From Clostridia bacterium (GTDB taxonomy: Bacteria; Bacillota; Clostridia; Oscillospirales; Acutalibacteraceae), in the NCBI GenBank assembly GCA_017453685.1, contig JAFTEL010000058.1:1-39139 (forward strand): a DNA stretch of 39,139 nucleotides, given 5' to 3'. Below, piece after piece: positions 10,891 through 20,265 of this stretch (within the stretch, counting starts at the first letter, position 1; each line of letters starts with the position of its first letter). The notes beneath the pieces are model-generated. The model saw nothing but the letters and a program-made list of their open reading frames with translations, did not search any database and was not told the origin of the DNA. The translations under genes were made by a program, and so were the position numbers.

Positions 10891-12297
10891 TCATTTCATG
10901 GGAGCGGTCATGTTCTGATCGTGACCGATCAGGAACTGCGGATAGCGCTCGTCGGTGAACACCGTGGGCTGCCCGTTGTAGCGGATGAGCCAGTTCATGA
11001 GTTCATCGGGGCGGTTCCAGTGGCAGAAGCCCTCCACCAGCCAAGTGTACTCGGGGAACAGGCAGGTGGACGCGTCCGCCGAGCCGTCCGGCGCAACGTG
11101 ATTGTGACCGTCCGCAATCCTTTGCACGTAATTGGGGCCGAGGGTTTTGCCGACGGGCGCCATGGTCGCGCCACCGCTGGATTTGGCAGAATCGATCAGC
11201 GCGTCGGACTGGTAGGGATTGTAGCCGACGAAGGGCATGGCATAGCAGCCGTAATTGGACACGATGCAGATGTTCATGCCGCCCTCGACCGCTTCGCTGA
11301 GAATCTGCTTCGCGTTGGCCTGGATTTCATGATAACGGTCGACTCGTTCAAGCAGGTTTTTGTGCTTCGGGTCGGATAACCGCTCGCGCACGGCGGCGTA
11401 GTCTTCCTGCGTGACAAAGTCGTCAATGCCGGGCATCTGACCGAAATAGGGCAGCGCAAAATCGTTATAGAAATTGTCGAAATCATTTCTGATCAGGCGG
11501 TTGATGACAAAGCAAAGACCGCTGAGCAGCCCCGAGTATTTTGCGAATTTCACAGCGCCGTCAAGCGCTTTGTTTTCCCCCATCAGAGTGGGCAGGAAGG
11601 AGGTGAGAAAATAATAGGTCTGGTTCGGGTCCACGTTGACCTTGCCGGTGAAGATGGAACCGACCACGGTCAAGCCCTGAAACGCGGAGCAAAGCGTGAC
11701 GTATTTTTCGATCTTCGCGCCGCCAAACTGACCGACGTAAGCCAGACAGACCTCGCCGCCTTCGCTGTAGCTTTCAAGGACGACCTTGTCGTGACCCGTC
11801 CCGCTGCGAACCTGATCGATGTAGGAATCGAGCTTTTTCGCGTTTTCCAGCGGATCCAGCCGCCAGTCGTAGGCGAAATAATACCGATAGTCCTCTTTAT
11901 AATGATTCTCTTTCTTCACGGCGTTGCTGGAACCGGGCTTGATGTTGTAAACGGAATCGCCGTTTTCGTCGCAGCGGATCGTTTCAAACAGTTCGCACGC
12001 CAGCTTGGTCAGCGAGCGCTCAAAGACGCCGGTCGTGGGGCCGAAGAACAGCAACGGCAGAACCGGCAGCAGCTTGACCACAGCCTTGACGATGGTGTCG
12101 GTATCGGGAGGGAATACCTGTTCTCTGGAACCGTCTTCCTTTTCCAGATAGAGCGAGCCGCCGATGCCGTCCACAAACACGACGGGGGCGGTGCCGCAGT
12201 CGCACCCGCTATCGGCGGCAAAGCAGACTGCCGAAGCGGAAAAAGCGATAACGAGCGCTAAGAGGACACAGAGCGTTTGTTTCATTCGGGCTTTCAT
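10891..12297 (-). CDS. Secreted LCAT-like alpha/beta hydrolase (putative lipase/acyltransferase)
   Basis: Predicted exported 468-residue protein. A signal peptide at residues 1-28 (hydrophobic VLLALVIAFSASAVCFA) precedes PVVFVDGIGGSLYLE (39-53), which resembles the oxyanion-hole strand of the lecithin:cholesterol acyltransferase family. YDWRLDPLENAKKLDSYI (143-160) is the LCAT-type DWR motif. The nucleophile elbow is VVLESYSEGGEV with Ser178, so the canonical GxSxG appears as SxSxG. A late GHNHVAPDG and HWNRPDELMNWL could supply the catalytic His. ATG 12297 follows AAAGGAG by nine bases. It is the last gene of an operon with pcrA and a DHDPS-family gene. The substrate is unknown. Confidence 0.75.
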   Translation of the reverse strand: MKARMKQTLCVLLALVIAFSASAVCFAADSGCDCGTAPVVFVDGIGGSLYLEKEDGSREQVFPPDTDTIVKAVVKLLPVLPLLFFGPTTGVFERSLTKLACELFETIRCDENGDSVYNIKPGSSNAVKKENHYKEDYRYYFAYDWRLDPLENAKKLDSYIDQVRSGTGHDKVVLESYSEGGEVCLAYVGQFGGAKIEKYVTLCSAFQGLTVVGSIFTGKVNVDPNQTYYFLTSFLPTLMGENKALDGAVKFAKYSGLLSGLCFVINRLIRNDFDNFYNDFALPYFGQMPGIDDFVTQEDYAAVRERLSDPKHKNLLERVDRYHEIQANAKQILSEAVEGGMNICIVSNYGCYAMPFVGYNPYQSDALIDSAKSSGGATMAPVGKTLGPNYVQRIADGHNHVAPDGSADASTCLFPEYTWLVEGFCHWNRPDELMNWLIRYNGQPTVFTDERYPQFLIGHDQNMTAPMK

Positions 12298-12317
12298 AAC
12301 AACGATCTCCTTTATTT

Positions 12318-13241
12318 TTACTCTACTCCGAGAGTTTTCTTGACGTAATCGGTGACGACCTTCATTTGCTGAATCTCCACCTGACGGCTTTGACCGAACT
12401 CTTCCACACTGCGGGCGCGGGAGGTATAACCCTGCTCCAGCCCCTCCAGACCCATATAATACTTGGCGTTGATGGGGTAAGTCTGACATTCCGCCACGGA
12501 GAAGAAACCGAGCACCGCCCCGACCAGTTCCGCTTTTTCCGGCTGCGTTTCAAAGTTGCTGCACAGCCAAGCGTAGAGTTCGGGATGGAAGTTCGCCATC
12601 ACACCCGAATAACCGGCGCAGCCGAGCTTCAGGCTTTCCAGCAGCAGGGCGCCGTTGGCGTTGAAGATTTCCAGCCCCGTGCCCTTCACCGCGTCCAGCT
12701 TTTGACGGATCAGCTCCAGATCGCAGCAGGTGTCTTTCAGGAACGAAAACCGACCCGTGCGGGCGAGTTTACCGAGGGTCTTGGGCTGCATGAGGCGTTT
12801 ATACGGGTAGGGGCACTCGTAAACGCCGAAAGCGGTATCGGGCAGCGCCTTCAGAAAGCGGTCGACGTTTTTGAGGAACACGTCGTCGCTCTCGTCCTGC
12901 TTGGCGAGGCGGTTGGAGATGAACACGTAGCCCTGAGCGCCCAGTTCCATGAACCGCTGCGCTTCGTAAAGCTGCGTGTCAAGATCGTCCGCCGTGTGAC
13001 CCGAGGCGACGACGGTCAAATTTTCAGGGGCGTGCTCCATCACGAATTTGAGCAGCTCATAGCGTTCCTCAAACGAGAGAAAGAAGATTTCGCTGGACTG
13101 ACAAATGGCGAAAACGCCCGCGCAGCCGCGGTCACTGTACCAGTTCAGAATCTGCTCCACGGCGTTGTAGTCGATTTTGTTGTCTGCCGTATACGGCGTG
13201 ATCATCGTCGGATAAACGCCGCGGGCAATTGGTTTGAGCAT
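12318..13241 (-). CDS. DHDPS/NAL-family aldolase of unknown substrate
   Basis: TIM-barrel class I (Schiff-base) aldolase of the dihydrodipicolinate synthase/N-acetylneuraminate lyase family, 307 residues. The Schiff-base lysine is Lys169 in FSFLKDTCCD and the family tyrosine is Tyr141 in GVYECPYPYKR. The usual GTTGE loop is CQSSE (47-51), and the arginine that marks true DapA after the YNxP motif is not in place, so I would not call it dapA. ATG 13241 is preceded by CAGGAG at nine bases; ATG 13250 overlaps that site. It lies 20 bases from pcrA and 20 bases from the hydrolase gene, in one operon. Confidence 0.85.
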   Translation of the reverse strand: MLKPIARGVYPTMITPYTADNKIDYNAVEQILNWYSDRGCAGVFAICQSSEIFFLSFEERYELLKFVMEHAPENLTVVASGHTADDLDTQLYEAQRFMELGAQGYVFISNRLAKQDESDDVFLKNVDRFLKALPDTAFGVYECPYPYKRLMQPKTLGKLARTGRFSFLKDTCCDLELIRQKLDAVKGTGLEIFNANGALLLESLKLGCAGYSGVMANFHPELYAWLCSNFETQPEKAELVGAVLGFFSVAECQTYPINAKYYMGLEGLEQGYTSRARSVEEFGQSRQVEIQQMKVVTDYVKKTLGVE

Positions 13242-13261
13242 CGTTGACATCTCCTGTATGA

Positions 13262-15625
13262 TTAAACCTTTTTTAGCTTCGCGAATTTTGCCATGAGTTT
13301 TTTGGTACCGGTGGTCTCGAACGCGATCTCCAGCAGCGCGTCGTTCCCCATCTTTTTGACCGACAGCACCACGCCCCTGCCGAAGGTGCCGTGTTCCACG
13401 GTATCGCCTGCCGAAAAATCGATCATGGCGGGCGCGCTCGGTTTGGGAACGAACGGCTTGGCGGCGGGCTTTTTCGCCGCGGAATAAGACGGCGCCGATT
13501 TCGGCACATAGCCGCCCGCAGCGGGTTTCGGCCGCTGAGACAGACCGACTTCTTTGATCAGCTCATCGGGAATCTCCTCCAGAAAACGGGAGGGTCGGTT
13601 GAAGGTGGTCGAGCCGTAGAGCGAACGGGAACGCGCCTTGGTCAAGAACAGCTGCTGCTTCGCACGCGTGATGCCGACGTAAGCCAAACGGCGCTCCTCT
13701 TCGATCTCAGACGGGTTATAGACCGCCTGCATCCCCGGGAATACGCCCTCCTCCATGCCGATGAGGAACACGGTGTTGAATTCCAGCCCCTTGGCGGCGT
13801 GCATGGTCATCATCACCACGCGGTCAGTCTGCTCGTTGAGGTTGTCGATATCCGTCATCAAAGCGACTTCTTCCAGAAAGCCGCTCAGGGTCGCTTCGTC
13901 GTTTTCTTCGGTGTAGCGCTCCAGATTGCCGGAAAGCTCCTTGATATTCGCCAGCCGGTCGGCGAAGGTGGCGGGGTCGAGCGAAAGCGAATCCACGTAG
14001 CCGCTGACCTTCATGCAGTGATCGAACATTTCACGCAGGGAACACTCTTCCCCCTTCGCCATGCAGTCCTCCATCATGGCGGCAAACTCGGTGAGCTTGC
14101 CCGCCGCACGGCTCAAAGCGGGATAATCCGACGCGCTTTTAATGACGTCAAAAAGGCTGACGCCGAGCTGATTGGCAATATCCGCCGCGCGCTCCACGGT
14201 CGTGTCGCCGATGCCGCGCTTGGGCTCGTTGATGATGCGGCGCAGACGGATATCGTCCGCCGGGTTGTTCAGAACGGTCAGATAAGCGAGCGCGTCGCGG
14301 ATCTCCTTGCGGTCATAGAATTTCAGGCCGCCGAAGATCGCGTAAGGCACGCCGAGCCGGACGAACGCGTTTTCAACGCTGTTGGACTGTGCGTTCATGC
14401 GGTAAAGCACGGCGTAATCGTTGAAATGGCCGCCCTTCGCCACGCCGTTCAGCACCGTATCGGCAATAAAGCGCGCTTCGGTCTGTTCGTCGTAAGACGT
14501 GCTGACCACGATCTTCTCGCCGCCGCCGTGATCGGTCCACAGGTTTTTGCCCTTGCGCTGGGTATTGTGGGCGATGACCGCGTTCGCCGCGTCAAGAATA
14601 TTTTGCGTGGAGCGGTAGTTCTGTTCCAGCCGCACCACGACGGCGTTTTTGAACTGGGACTCAAAGCTGAGGATGTTTTCAATGGTGGCGCCGCGAAATT
14701 TGTAGATGCTCTGATCGTCGTCGCCCACGACGCAAAGATTCTGATGCGCCGCCGCGAGGAGGCTGACCAGACGGTACTGCGCGTGGTTGGTGTCCTGATA
14801 CTCGTCCACCATGATATACTTGAACCGATGCTGGTAGTATTCCAGCAGATCGGGGTTCTGTTCCAATAAATAGACCGTGTTGACGATGATGTCGTCGAAA
14901 TCCATCGCGTCGGCTTTTTTCAGGCTGTCCTGATACGCCCGATAAAGCTGCGCGATCTTTTGCTTGGCAAAATCCGCTCCGGCGCTTTGCTCGTATTCTT
15001 CGGGCGTGATGAGACAGTCCTTGGCGTTGCTGATCTCATGCAAAGCGAGCTTGTGCGAGATCAGGCGGTCGTCGATGTTCAGAGCGCGCTGGCACTCCTT
15101 CATCGCTTTTTTGGAGTCGTCCGTATCGTAAATGGTAAAATGGCTCGAAAAGCCGATGCGCGCGCCGTCGCGCCGCAGAATTCTGGCGCACGCCGCGTGA
15201 AAGGTAGCCGCCCAGATATCCTGCGCGTCCGCGCCGAGGAACGCTTCGAGCCGCTCCTTAAGTTCCCGCGCCGCCTTGTTGGTGAAGGTGATCGCCAATA
15301 TTTCCCACGGGCGGGGGGCGTTGACGCGCATGAGGGGCTCAATGGGCGCGTATGCGAACGCGTCGCCGTCAAGATAAGCCTGCAGGTTTTCGATGTCTTC
15401 CTTTTCGACCGTGCCGTACACCGCGTCGGAATGATAGGCCGAGCCGAACTTGATGAGGTTGGCGATGCGGTTGACCAGAACAGTCGTCTTGCCGCTGCCC
15501 GCGCCCGCCAGAACCAGAACGGGACCTTCCGTCTGAAAGATCGCCCTGCGCTGCCTGTCGTTCATGCGGCCGAACTGCTTTTCGATCGCTTTTTTTCGTA
15601 ATTGAATGAATTCTTCCCGATACAA
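13262..15625 (-). CDS. pcrA: ATP-dependent DNA helicase PcrA/UvrD
   Basis: Superfamily 1A 3'-5' helicase acting in DNA repair and in displacing obstacles on DNA; 787 residues. Walker A is GAGSGKTT at 41-48. Motif II is VDEYQDTNHAQY, motif IV QNYRSTQNIL, motif V TMHAAKGLEF and motif VI RRLAYVGITRAKQ. The C-terminal ~50 residues (from FSAGDTVEHGTFGRG) form the Tudor-like fold that in PcrA binds RNA polymerase. The start is TTG 15625, six bases after GGCGGTG. The N-terminal leader REEFIQLRKKAIEKQF before MNDRQRRAIF is typical of clostridial members, so the internal ATG is not preferred. Confidence 0.95.
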   Translation of the reverse strand: MYREEFIQLRKKAIEKQFGRMNDRQRRAIFQTEGPVLVLAGAGSGKTTVLVNRIANLIKFGSAYHSDAVYGTVEKEDIENLQAYLDGDAFAYAPIEPLMRVNAPRPWEILAITFTNKAARELKERLEAFLGADAQDIWAATFHAACARILRRDGARIGFSSHFTIYDTDDSKKAMKECQRALNIDDRLISHKLALHEISNAKDCLITPEEYEQSAGADFAKQKIAQLYRAYQDSLKKADAMDFDDIIVNTVYLLEQNPDLLEYYQHRFKYIMVDEYQDTNHAQYRLVSLLAAAHQNLCVVGDDDQSIYKFRGATIENILSFESQFKNAVVVRLEQNYRSTQNILDAANAVIAHNTQRKGKNLWTDHGGGEKIVVSTSYDEQTEARFIADTVLNGVAKGGHFNDYAVLYRMNAQSNSVENAFVRLGVPYAIFGGLKFYDRKEIRDALAYLTVLNNPADDIRLRRIINEPKRGIGDTTVERAADIANQLGVSLFDVIKSASDYPALSRAAGKLTEFAAMMEDCMAKGEECSLREMFDHCMKVSGYVDSLSLDPATFADRLANIKELSGNLERYTEENDEATLSGFLEEVALMTDIDNLNEQTDRVVMMTMHAAKGLEFNTVFLIGMEEGVFPGMQAVYNPSEIEEERRLAYVGITRAKQQLFLTKARSRSLYGSTTFNRPSRFLEEIPDELIKEVGLSQRPKPAAGGYVPKSAPSYSAAKKPAAKPFVPKPSAPAMIDFSAGDTVEHGTFGRGVVLSVKKMGNDALLEIAFETTGTKKLMAKFAKLKKV

Positions 15626-15649
15626 ACTTCACACCGCCAATCGAGAATT

Positions 15650-15678
15650 ATTTTACTATAACGACGGCAAAAAGGCAA
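15650..15678 (-). promoter_or_regulatory. Predicted promoter of the pcrA operon
   Basis: Minus strand: TTGCCT (15673-15678), 17-base spacer, TAAAAT (15650-15655), about 25 bases before the TTG start and just after the pfkA terminator. Confidence 0.55.
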
Positions 15679-15689
15679 GAAAAACAAAC

Positions 15690-15716
15690 AAAAAAACGGA
15701 TGACTTTTGTCACCCG
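15690..15716 (-). terminator. Intrinsic terminator after pfkA
   Basis: Minus strand: stem CGGGTGAC/GTCATCCG (one G-T pair) with an AAAA loop, then a run of seven T. It separates pfkA from pcrA. Confidence 0.85.
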
Positions 15717-15734
15717 CTTTTTAACAATGTTAAA

Positions 15735-16712
15735 TTAAAGAGAGATTTCCATCGCGCAGTTGTAAAGATCCATGTCGATGGTCTTTTTCATTTCGAGCGC
15801 CTCGTTGATATCGTAATCGATGATCTCCTCGCCCTTGGAGACGACCACGCGGTTGCTGGAGCCCTCATAGAGCAGATGCACCGCCTTGTTGCCCATCTGG
15901 CTGGCCTTCACGCGGTCACGCACGGAGGGAGAACCGCCGCGCTGCATGTGACCGAGCACGGTCGCGCGGGTCTCGATGCCCGTCTCGTCCTGAATACGCT
16001 TGGCGAGCTGATCAACGGTGAGACCGTCGCGGAAGCGGATGCCTTCCGCCATCATGATGATGAAGTGGTGCTTGCCGGTCGCGCGGGTGCGGAGGATCTT
16101 GCCGATCACGTCTTTTTCAATATCATAAGGGATTTCGGGGATGAGGATCGCGGTCGCGCCCACGGCGATGCCGGCATTGAGCGTGAGATAACCGGCTCTG
16201 GCGCCCATGACCTCCACGACCGAGCAGCGGCTGTGGCTCTCGATGGTGTCGCGCAGGCGGTCGACCAGCTCCTGGATGGTGTTCAGGCAGGTGTCGAAGC
16301 CGATGGTGTAATCGGTGCAGACGATGTCGTTGTCGATCGTGCCGGGCATGGCGATGGTGGGCAGCCCTTCATTCGACAGATCGCGCGCGCCGCGGAACGA
16401 ACCGTCGCCGCCGATGACGACGAGACCTTCGATGCCGTGTTCTTTCGCGTTCTGAACGCCTTTGCGCACGTTTTCCATCTCGCGGAAACCGACGCAGCGG
16501 GCGGAATAGATCTTCGTGCCGCCGCGATGGATGATATCGCAGACGTTGCGCATATTCAGTTCTATGTAGTCGTTTTCCAGCAGACCCTTGTAGCCGTAGC
16601 GAACGCCGACGACCTCCATGCCCAAATAGCAAGCCGTGCGCACGACGGCGCGGACAGCCGCGTTCATACCGGGGGAATCTCCGCCGCTGGTCAAAACACC
16701 GATTTTTTTCAT
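15735..16712 (-). CDS. pfkA: ATP-dependent 6-phosphofructokinase
   Basis: Glycolytic enzyme converting fructose 6-phosphate to fructose 1,6-bisphosphate. The 325 residues match the short bacterial ATP-dependent class. The ATP-binding segment LTSGGDSPGMN is at 8-17. GGDGS at 101-105 has Gly104, the residue that separates ATP users from PPi users (which carry Asp there). The catalytic TIDND is at 125-129 and MGARAGYL follows. A GGGAGA ribosome-binding site precedes the ATG. It has its own SigA-type promoter with a palindrome in the spacer and a terminator downstream, so it can be expressed apart from the dnaE cluster. Confidence 0.97.
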   Translation of the reverse strand: MKKIGVLTSGGDSPGMNAAVRAVVRTACYLGMEVVGVRYGYKGLLENDYIELNMRNVCDIIHRGGTKIYSARCVGFREMENVRKGVQNAKEHGIEGLVVIGGDGSFRGARDLSNEGLPTIAMPGTIDNDIVCTDYTIGFDTCLNTIQELVDRLRDTIESHSRCSVVEVMGARAGYLTLNAGIAVGATAILIPEIPYDIEKDVIGKILRTRATGKHHFIIMMAEGIRFRDGLTVDQLAKRIQDETGIETRATVLGHMQRGGSPSVRDRVKASQMGNKAVHLLYEGSSNRVVVSKGEEIIDYDINEALEMKKTIDMDLYNCAMEISL

Positions 16713-16775
16713 AACTCTCTCTCCCTCACATGGAAAAATCCTAAAATAACTTTAATATAAAGGTTACAAGGTAAC

Positions 16776-16804
16776 ATCTTACGACAATTGTCGAAATCTG
16801 TCAA
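16776..16804 (-). promoter_or_regulatory. Predicted pfkA promoter with spacer palindrome
   Basis: Minus strand: perfect TTGACA (16799-16804), 17-base spacer, TAAGAT (16776-16781). The spacer holds the 12-bp palindrome CGACAATTGTCG (16782-16793), and a second small dyad GTTAC-AAG-GTAAC lies directly downstream of the -10 (16763-16775). Together they look like operator sites. Confidence 0.8.
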
Positions 16805-16819
16805 GCGTTTTTCCGCTTC

Positions 16820-19800
16820 TTATTGCAGAACAACGTTTTCGTCGCCCAGCACCCGCTTCAGCTCCCGCAGCAGCGGTTCGTTCGGGTCGACGCCGACGGG
16901 TCGCGTCAAGTATTTTTCCGTGTCGCGGCAATAATAGCGCACGGGCGTGCGCCCGTCAAAAATCGCGAGCAGGGTCTCCGCTTTTCTCTGCGCGGCGCAG
17001 CCTTCGCTGTCCACCCGCAAAAACAGTCCCCGCGCCGCCTTCTTTTTCGGCTGCTCCGCTTCGGCGGACGCGTCAGATGGGCAAGGGGCAAGCTGTTCGC
17101 ACACGAGGGTCGGGTCGCGATCCTCCCGAAGGCTCAGCCGCCCGCTGATGAGAACGATGCTCGACGGCTGCAGCAGCGCGCGGTTTTCCGCCACGGTGCG
17201 CGGGAACAGAAGCACTTCTGTGCTGCCCGTCATATCCTCCACCGTCAAGAACGCCATTTCTTCGTTTTTCTTCGTCATTTTTTTCTTGACGCCGGTGATG
17301 ACGCCCAGCACCTTGACCGCGTCGTTATCAGACAGAGACGCCGAATCGGTCAGATCAAACAGCTTCGTGCAGCCCAGCTTCTGCGCCAGATCGGCGTACT
17401 GCGCCATGGGGTGCCCGCTGACATAGAAGCCGACGACCTCTTTTTCGCGCAGGAGCAGTTCGTCCTGCGGCAGCTCGTCCACATCCGGAACCGTCGGTTC
17501 CTGCCGCTCTTCCTCGCCCAGCAGGCTGAAAAAGTTCATCTGCCCGCCCAGTCCGCTGCTGCGCTCGGCGTCAAGTTCCTCGATGATGGCAGGCAGCATG
17601 ACGAGCATCTGACGGCGGTTGAGCGAGAAGCAGTCGAGCGCGCCGGAATAGATCAGGCTTTCGACGGCGCGGCGGTTGAAGCCGCTGCCGTAAATGCGCT
17701 TGCAGAAGGAATAGAACGACGTATAGGCGCCGTTTTCCTCACGCTCGTCCACAATGGTTTTGATGAGCGTGCGTCCAAGGTTTTTGATGGCGAGCAGCCC
17801 GAACAGGATTTTGCCGTTCTTCGCGGTGAAGCCGGCGAAGGAGCTGTTCACGTTCGGCTTTTCGACGCGGATGCCCAGCCGCTCACATTCGCCGATATAA
17901 CCGCAGACCTTGGCGGTCTGATCGAGCACGCTCGTGAGCAGCGCCGCCATGAATTCGCAGGGATAATGACATTTGAGGTAAGCGGTGCGATACGCCACGA
18001 GCGAGTACGCCGCCGCGTGGGATTTATTGAACGCGTAGGAGGCAAAGGACGACATATCGTCGAAAATGCTGTTGGCAACGGCGGGATCGACGCCCCGCTC
18101 CCCTGCCCCGGCGATGAAGGTCTTGCGCTCCTGTTCCATGACGCTCTGCTTCTTTTTGGACATGGCACGGCGGACGACGTCCGCTCGACCATAGGAGTAA
18201 CCGGCGAGCTCGCGGAACACCTGCATGACCTGTTCCTGATAGATCAGGCACCCGTGGGTGACGGACAGAATATCACGCAGTTTTTCGGTTTTATAGGTGG
18301 TTTTTTCGGGGTGACGGCGGTTTTCGATGTAGGTATCAATGGAATCCATCGGACCCGGGCGGTAGAGAGAAATGACGGCGATCAAATCTTCCAGCACATG
18401 CGGCTTTAAGCGCATGAGCACACTGCGCATCCCGGCGGATTCAAACTGGAAAATGCCGTAGGTCTGACCGGCGGCAAACTGCTGATAGGTCGCCGCATCG
18501 TCCAGCGGAACGGTCTCGATATCAAAATCGGGTTTGGTTTCGCGCACCGCCTTTTGCGCGTCGTCGATCACGGTGAGCGTCTTCAAGCCCAAAAAGTCCA
18601 TTTTGAGCAGGCCCAGTTCTTCCAGCGCGGTCATGGTATACTGCGCCACCACGAAATCGTCGCTCAGCGCCAGCGGCACGTATTCTTTGACGGGGTCGCG
18701 CGTGATGACCACGCCCGCGGCGTGCTTGGAAGCGTGGCGCGGCATGCCCTCGATCTTCATGGCGTTGTCGATCAGCTCATGCACCGTTACGTCGGCGTTA
18801 TAACGCGCCAGCAGATCGGGCGAACGGTGGAGCGCTTTTTCCAGTGTGATATTCAGTTCAAACGGGATCAGCTTCGCCACGGCGTCCACCGTGGCGTAAG
18901 GCAGCCCCATCACGCGCCCAACGTCGCGCACCGCCGCCTTGGCGGCCAGCGTGCCGAAGGTGACGATTTGCGAAACGTGATCCGCGCCGTATTTGGCGAT
19001 GACGTAGTCGATCACCTCATGGCGGCGCTCATAGCAGAAATCGATGTCAAAATCGGGCATACTCACCCGCTCGGGGTTCAAGAACCGCTCAAACAGGAGG
19101 TTGTATTTCATGGGATCGATGCCCGTGATGCCGATGCAGTACGCGGCGATACTGCCCGCGCCGGAGCCTCTGCCGGGGCCGACGGGGATACCGTTTCGTT
19201 TGGCGTAATCCACAAAGTCATGGACGATCAGAAAGTAATCCGTATAGCCCATGCGGCGGATGACGTCAAGCTCGTATTCAAGCCGTTCTCTGTATTCGGC
19301 GGGCACATCGTCACCGTAGCGTTTGGTCAGACCCGCCCGACAAAGAGCGGCAAAATATTCAAAATGATCCTGCCCGTTCGGCACGTCGAAATTGGGCAGC
19401 TTGGTGTTGCCGAATTCGATCTCGACCTGACACCGTTCGGCGATTTTCTGCGTGTTGTCGATCGCCTGCGGCACGTCGGCAAACAGCGCGCGCATCTCTT
19501 CCTCGCTCTTGAGGTAATATTCCTCGCCCTCAAAAGCCAGCGCGTTCTCCTCGCCCAGCACGTGGTTGGTCTGGATGCACAGCAGAATTTGCTGGATCTT
19601 CGCGTCTTCCTTCTGTATGTAATGCGTATCGTTCGTGGCGACGAGCTCAATGCCCGTGTCCATGGATAAGCGTTTGAGCAGCGGCAAAATGCGCAGTTCT
19701 TCGCCGATGCCGTGGTTTTGCAGTTCGATGAAGAAATTGCCTTGACCGAAAATGTCCTGATACTGCAAAGCGACGCGTTTGGCTTCATCATAATCGCCCG

Positions 19801-20242
19801 CCGACAGCGCGCGCGGAATCTCGCCCGCCAGACAGGCGGACAGCGCGATGATGCCCTCGTGGTGCGCCGCCAGAAGTTCCTTGTCGACGCGGGGCTTGGA
19901 ATAAAAGCCCTGCGTCCACGCGTCGGACACGATCTTGATGAGGTTGCGGTAGCCCTGCTCGTTTTCGGCGAGCAGCACCAGATGATACCGCTCGCTGTCA
20001 ACGCCGTGGACTTTGTCAAAGCGGGAACGCGCCGCCACATAGACCTCGCATCCGATGATCGGCTTGATCCCCTGCGCCTTGGCTTCCTTATAAAATTCGA
20101 TGATGCCGAACATGGCGCCGTGGTCGGTCACGGCAAGGCTCGTCTGCCCCAGCGCCTTGGCAGCAGCCACGAGCGGCTTGATGCGGCACGCGCCGTCAAG
20201 CAGGCTGTATTCACTGTGCAGATGCAGATGGGTGAAGCCCAT
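16820..20242 (-). CDS. dnaE: DNA polymerase III subunit alpha (DnaE type)
   Basis: Replicative DNA polymerase of the DnaE class, 1140 residues. The PHP domain opens with THLHLHSEYSLLDG. Palm catalytic aspartates are in PDFDIDF at 396-402, with the preceding GPGRGSGAGS (356-364). A helix-hairpin-helix region follows in the C-terminal third, and an OB fold is near VLGVITGVKKKMTKK. There is no 3'-5' exonuclease insertion, so this is not PolC; low-GC Gram-positives normally carry a separate polC, not seen here. It follows whiA by 23 bases in the hprK-glcK-murB-whiA-dnaE run. No terminator is visible before the pfkA promoter, so readthrough into pfkA is possible. Confidence 0.97.
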   Translation of the reverse strand: MGFTHLHLHSEYSLLDGACRIKPLVAAAKALGQTSLAVTDHGAMFGIIEFYKEAKAQGIKPIIGCEVYVAARSRFDKVHGVDSERYHLVLLAENEQGYRNLIKIVSDAWTQGFYSKPRVDKELLAAHHEGIIALSACLAGEIPRALSAGDYDEAKRVALQYQDIFGQGNFFIELQNHGIGEELRILPLLKRLSMDTGIELVATNDTHYIQKEDAKIQQILLCIQTNHVLGEENALAFEGEEYYLKSEEEMRALFADVPQAIDNTQKIAERCQVEIEFGNTKLPNFDVPNGQDHFEYFAALCRAGLTKRYGDDVPAEYRERLEYELDVIRRMGYTDYFLIVHDFVDYAKRNGIPVGPGRGSGAGSIAAYCIGITGIDPMKYNLLFERFLNPERVSMPDFDIDFCYERRHEVIDYVIAKYGADHVSQIVTFGTLAAKAAVRDVGRVMGLPYATVDAVAKLIPFELNITLEKALHRSPDLLARYNADVTVHELIDNAMKIEGMPRHASKHAAGVVITRDPVKEYVPLALSDDFVVAQYTMTALEELGLLKMDFLGLKTLTVIDDAQKAVRETKPDFDIETVPLDDAATYQQFAAGQTYGIFQFESAGMRSVLMRLKPHVLEDLIAVISLYRPGPMDSIDTYIENRRHPEKTTYKTEKLRDILSVTHGCLIYQEQVMQVFRELAGYSYGRADVVRRAMSKKKQSVMEQERKTFIAGAGERGVDPAVANSIFDDMSSFASYAFNKSHAAAYSLVAYRTAYLKCHYPCEFMAALLTSVLDQTAKVCGYIGECERLGIRVEKPNVNSSFAGFTAKNGKILFGLLAIKNLGRTLIKTIVDEREENGAYTSFYSFCKRIYGSGFNRRAVESLIYSGALDCFSLNRRQMLVMLPAIIEELDAERSSGLGGQMNFFSLLGEEERQEPTVPDVDELPQDELLLREKEVVGFYVSGHPMAQYADLAQKLGCTKLFDLTDSASLSDNDAVKVLGVITGVKKKMTKKNEEMAFLTVEDMTGSTEVLLFPRTVAENRALLQPSSIVLISGRLSLREDRDPTLVCEQLAPCPSDASAEAEQPKKKAARGLFLRVDSEGCAAQRKAETLLAIFDGRTPVRYYCRDTEKYLTRPVGVDPNEPLLRELKRVLGDENVVLQ

Positions 20243-20265
20243 GACCCCGTCTCCTTCGTTCGGTA

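Noticed and set aside
12318..13241. Naming the aldolase dapA
   Set aside because: The Schiff-base Lys and Tyr are present, but the GTTGE loop and the DapA arginine are not, and there is no lysine-pathway neighbour.
16782..16793. CGACAATTGTCG as a LexA (Cheo) box
   Set aside because: The Gram-positive LexA site needs GAAC-N4-GTTC; this palindrome does not fit, and pfkA is not an SOS gene.
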